A stretch of 7,261 bases of DNA. Source: an uncultured Clostridia bacterium (GTDB lineage: Bacteria; Bacillota; Clostridia; Oscillospirales; CAG-272). A model generated the notes under the pieces. That model did no database searches. It had not been told where the DNA came from and saw nothing but the letters and a program-made list of their open reading frames with translations. The position numbers and the translations under genes were made by a program. Each line of letters opens with the position of its first letter. The stretch's first letter is position 1. The stretch spans positions 1 through 7,261 of the forward strand of contig CALDMI010000093.1 in NCBI GenBank assembly GCA_937914815.1, given 5' to 3'. This document shows, piece after piece, positions 5,839-7,261 of the stretch.

Positions 5839-7261
5839 ATGGCATACGACGCATATATGATGCGGGCGACCCTCTCGGAGGTGCGGGCGGGCTTCCCGGA
5901 CGCAAAGGTTGAAAAGGTCCTCCAGCCGAAGAACGACGAGATAGACCTCGTTATCCACTCCGGCAGGACCTCCCGCCGGCTTATTCTGAATGTCGGCGCG
6001 GGGACACAGCGTATACAGCTCTCGGATATCCAGCGTGAGAACCCGGTGAAGGCGCCGATGCTCTGCATGTTTCTCCGAAAGCACCTGACGGGGGCAAAGC
6101 TCCTCGCCGTCACACAGGAGGAGGGCGACCGCATAGCCACCTTCACATTCTCCTGCTACGACGATATGGGATTTCCGACGGAAAAGCGGCTGATAGTCGA
6201 GATAATGGGAAAGTACGCGAACCTCATTGTCACCGACTCGGATATGAAAATTCTCACGGCGATGAAGCTTGTCGACTTCTCGGACAGCGAGGTACGCCAG
6301 ATTCTCCCGGGCATTACCTATACGGTGCCGGAGGGGCAGGGGAAGATCTCGCCCCTCTGCGCGACAGCGGAGGATTTTGCGCGCGCCATTGCAGCCTATC
6401 CGAGGGAGCGGCGCGCCGATAAATTCTTTACGTCGACCTTTGCCGGCACGGCGTCGCAGATAGGAATGGAGCTCGCCTATCGCGCGACCGGCGCGACAGA
6501 CGCTCCTCTCTCCGCGGCTGACCCCGCGCGGCTCCTCTCGGTGTTCCTTGAGTGGCAGAGACTTCTGCGGGAAGAAAAATATCTCCCCACAATTGCCTTT
6601 AACGAAAAGGGCGAGCCGGTTGACTATTCCTATATGGATATAACCTACCGCACCGATTGCAGGGCAGAGCATTACGCCGACTTTTCCGAAATGCTTGACC
6701 TCTGGTTTTCAGAGCGGGATATGGAGGAGAAACGGAGACAGAGGGCAAAGGACTTAATAACCCTCTTAAACAACGCCGTCGCGAGAACCGAGAAAAAACT
6801 GTCTCTTCAGCGTGAGTCGCTTGCAGAGTGCCCGATGGGAGAGGTTTACCGGAAGTACGGCGACCTCATAACCGCGAATATCTACCGTATAAAGCGCGGC
6901 GATACATCATTTACCTGCACCGATTATTACGATGAGGGCACCCCGGAGGTCACCGTCGCGCTTGACCCGCGGCTCTCCCCGGCGCAGAACGCGCAGAAAA
7001 TGTACAGGCTCTATACAAAATCGAAAAATGCCGAGCGCGTCCTGACAGAGCAGATAGCGATGTGGGAGCGGGAGCTTCACTACCTTGATACCGTGCGTGA
7101 CGCCCTCGGGCGCGCAGAGTGTGAGCAGGACTTTGCGGAAATCCGGGACGAACTCTATTCCTCCGGCTATGCCGCGAGGATGAAGGGCTATCGCCCGCAA
7201 AAGCAGATAAAGCCCCGCCCGATAGAGCTGAAAACAACTGACGGAATGACGCTCCTCGTCG
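5839..7261 (+). CDS. rqcH: RqcH/Rqc2 homologue (NFACT family, formerly FbpA-like), 3'-truncated
   Basis: RqcH binds peptidyl-tRNA-obstructed 50S subunits and recruits tRNA-Ala to add C-terminal alanine tails that mark stalled nascent chains for degradation. The 474 visible residues start MAYDAYMMRATLSEV, the usual NFACT-N beginning. The Asp-Arg pair known to be needed for tRNA-Ala use in Bacillus subtilis RqcH (D97/R98) falls here at exactly Asp97-Arg98 (EGDRIATF). A basic coiled-coil arm starts near residue 290 (SERDMEEKRRQRAKD) and returns near 390-430. The family signature LDPRLSPAQNAQKMY begins at Leu375. The window ends at TTDGMTLLV, the beginning of the NFACT-R domain, so roughly 100 residues are missing compared with the usual 570-590. 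AAGGAAG (5828-5834) supports the ATG at 5839. The older label 'fibronectin-binding protein' is a family annotation and not indicated here. The gene has its own promoter and structured leader. Confidence 0.93.
   Translation, partial: MAYDAYMMRATLSEVRAGFPDAKVEKVLQPKNDEIDLVIHSGRTSRRLILNVGAGTQRIQLSDIQRENPVKAPMLCMFLRKHLTGAKLLAVTQEEGDRIATFTFSCYDDMGFPTEKRLIVEIMGKYANLIVTDSDMKILTAMKLVDFSDSEVRQILPGITYTVPEGQGKISPLCATAEDFARAIAAYPRERRADKFFTSTFAGTASQIGMELAYRATGATDAPLSAADPARLLSVFLEWQRLLREEKYLPTIAFNEKGEPVDYSYMDITYRTDCRAEHYADFSEMLDLWFSERDMEEKRRQRAKDLITLLNNAVARTEKKLSLQRESLAECPMGEVYRKYGDLITANIYRIKRGDTSFTCTDYYDEGTPEVTVALDPRLSPAQNAQKMYRLYTKSKNAERVLTEQIAMWERELHYLDTVRDALGRAECEQDFAEIRDELYSSGYAARMKGYRPQKQIKPRPIELKTTDGMTLLV

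Noticed and set aside
5653..6672. A 339-codon minus-strand frame opposite the DapF-like gene end and rqcH
   Set aside because: It spans two plus-strand genes, the rqcH promoter and the leader hairpin, and its Arg/Cys-rich product looks like an antisense shadow in GC-rich coding DNA.

Overview
The window looks like a moderately GC-rich chromosomal segment from an anaerobic Clostridia-type Firmicute, probably a gut or rumen lineage (inference). The evidence is a Cthe_2159-type carbohydrate-binding beta-helix protein, a BioY S-component without its own energising module, an RqcH/NFACT protein, strong AGGAGG-like ribosome sites, consensus sigma-A promoters with 17-bp spacers, and heavy use of the Ile codon ATA despite the GC content. 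No mobile element, CRISPR array, tRNA or rRNA is visible.

Layout. Bases 1-1565 (+) hold the 3' part of a secreted or surface carbohydrate-binding beta-helix protein with an internal Gly/Pro/Phe-rich insert. It meets a minus-strand pair tail to tail across a bidirectional terminator (1615-1659). That pair is a cytoplasmic CE15/acetyl-xylan-esterase-like alpha/beta hydrolase (3333-2227) and bioY (2230-1658). They are joined by an ATGA stop/start overlap and driven from a consensus promoter at 3415-3387. Back to back with that promoter is the promoter of cca (3434-3462), the tRNA CCA-end nucleotidyltransferase gene (3505-4728), which ends at a strong hairpin terminator (4783-4820). Next comes an unusual gene (4908-5708). 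Its protein can be laid along the whole diaminopimelate epimerase (DapF) fold, but it lacks both catalytic cysteines and the substrate-binding motifs. The last gene, rqcH (5839 to the window edge), has its own consensus promoter and a leader containing a perfect 10-bp stem-loop.

Functional themes. The left half is about plant polysaccharide use (pectin-like binding and glucuronoyl/acetyl esterase chemistry) together with biotin salvage. The right half concerns tRNA 3'-end maturation (Cca) and ribosome-associated quality control (RqcH, which uses charged tRNA-Ala), with the probably non-catalytic DapF-fold protein between them. The items most worth a second look are the DapF-like pseudoenzyme, the structured rqcH leader, and the tight translational coupling of a sugar esterase to a biotin transporter.
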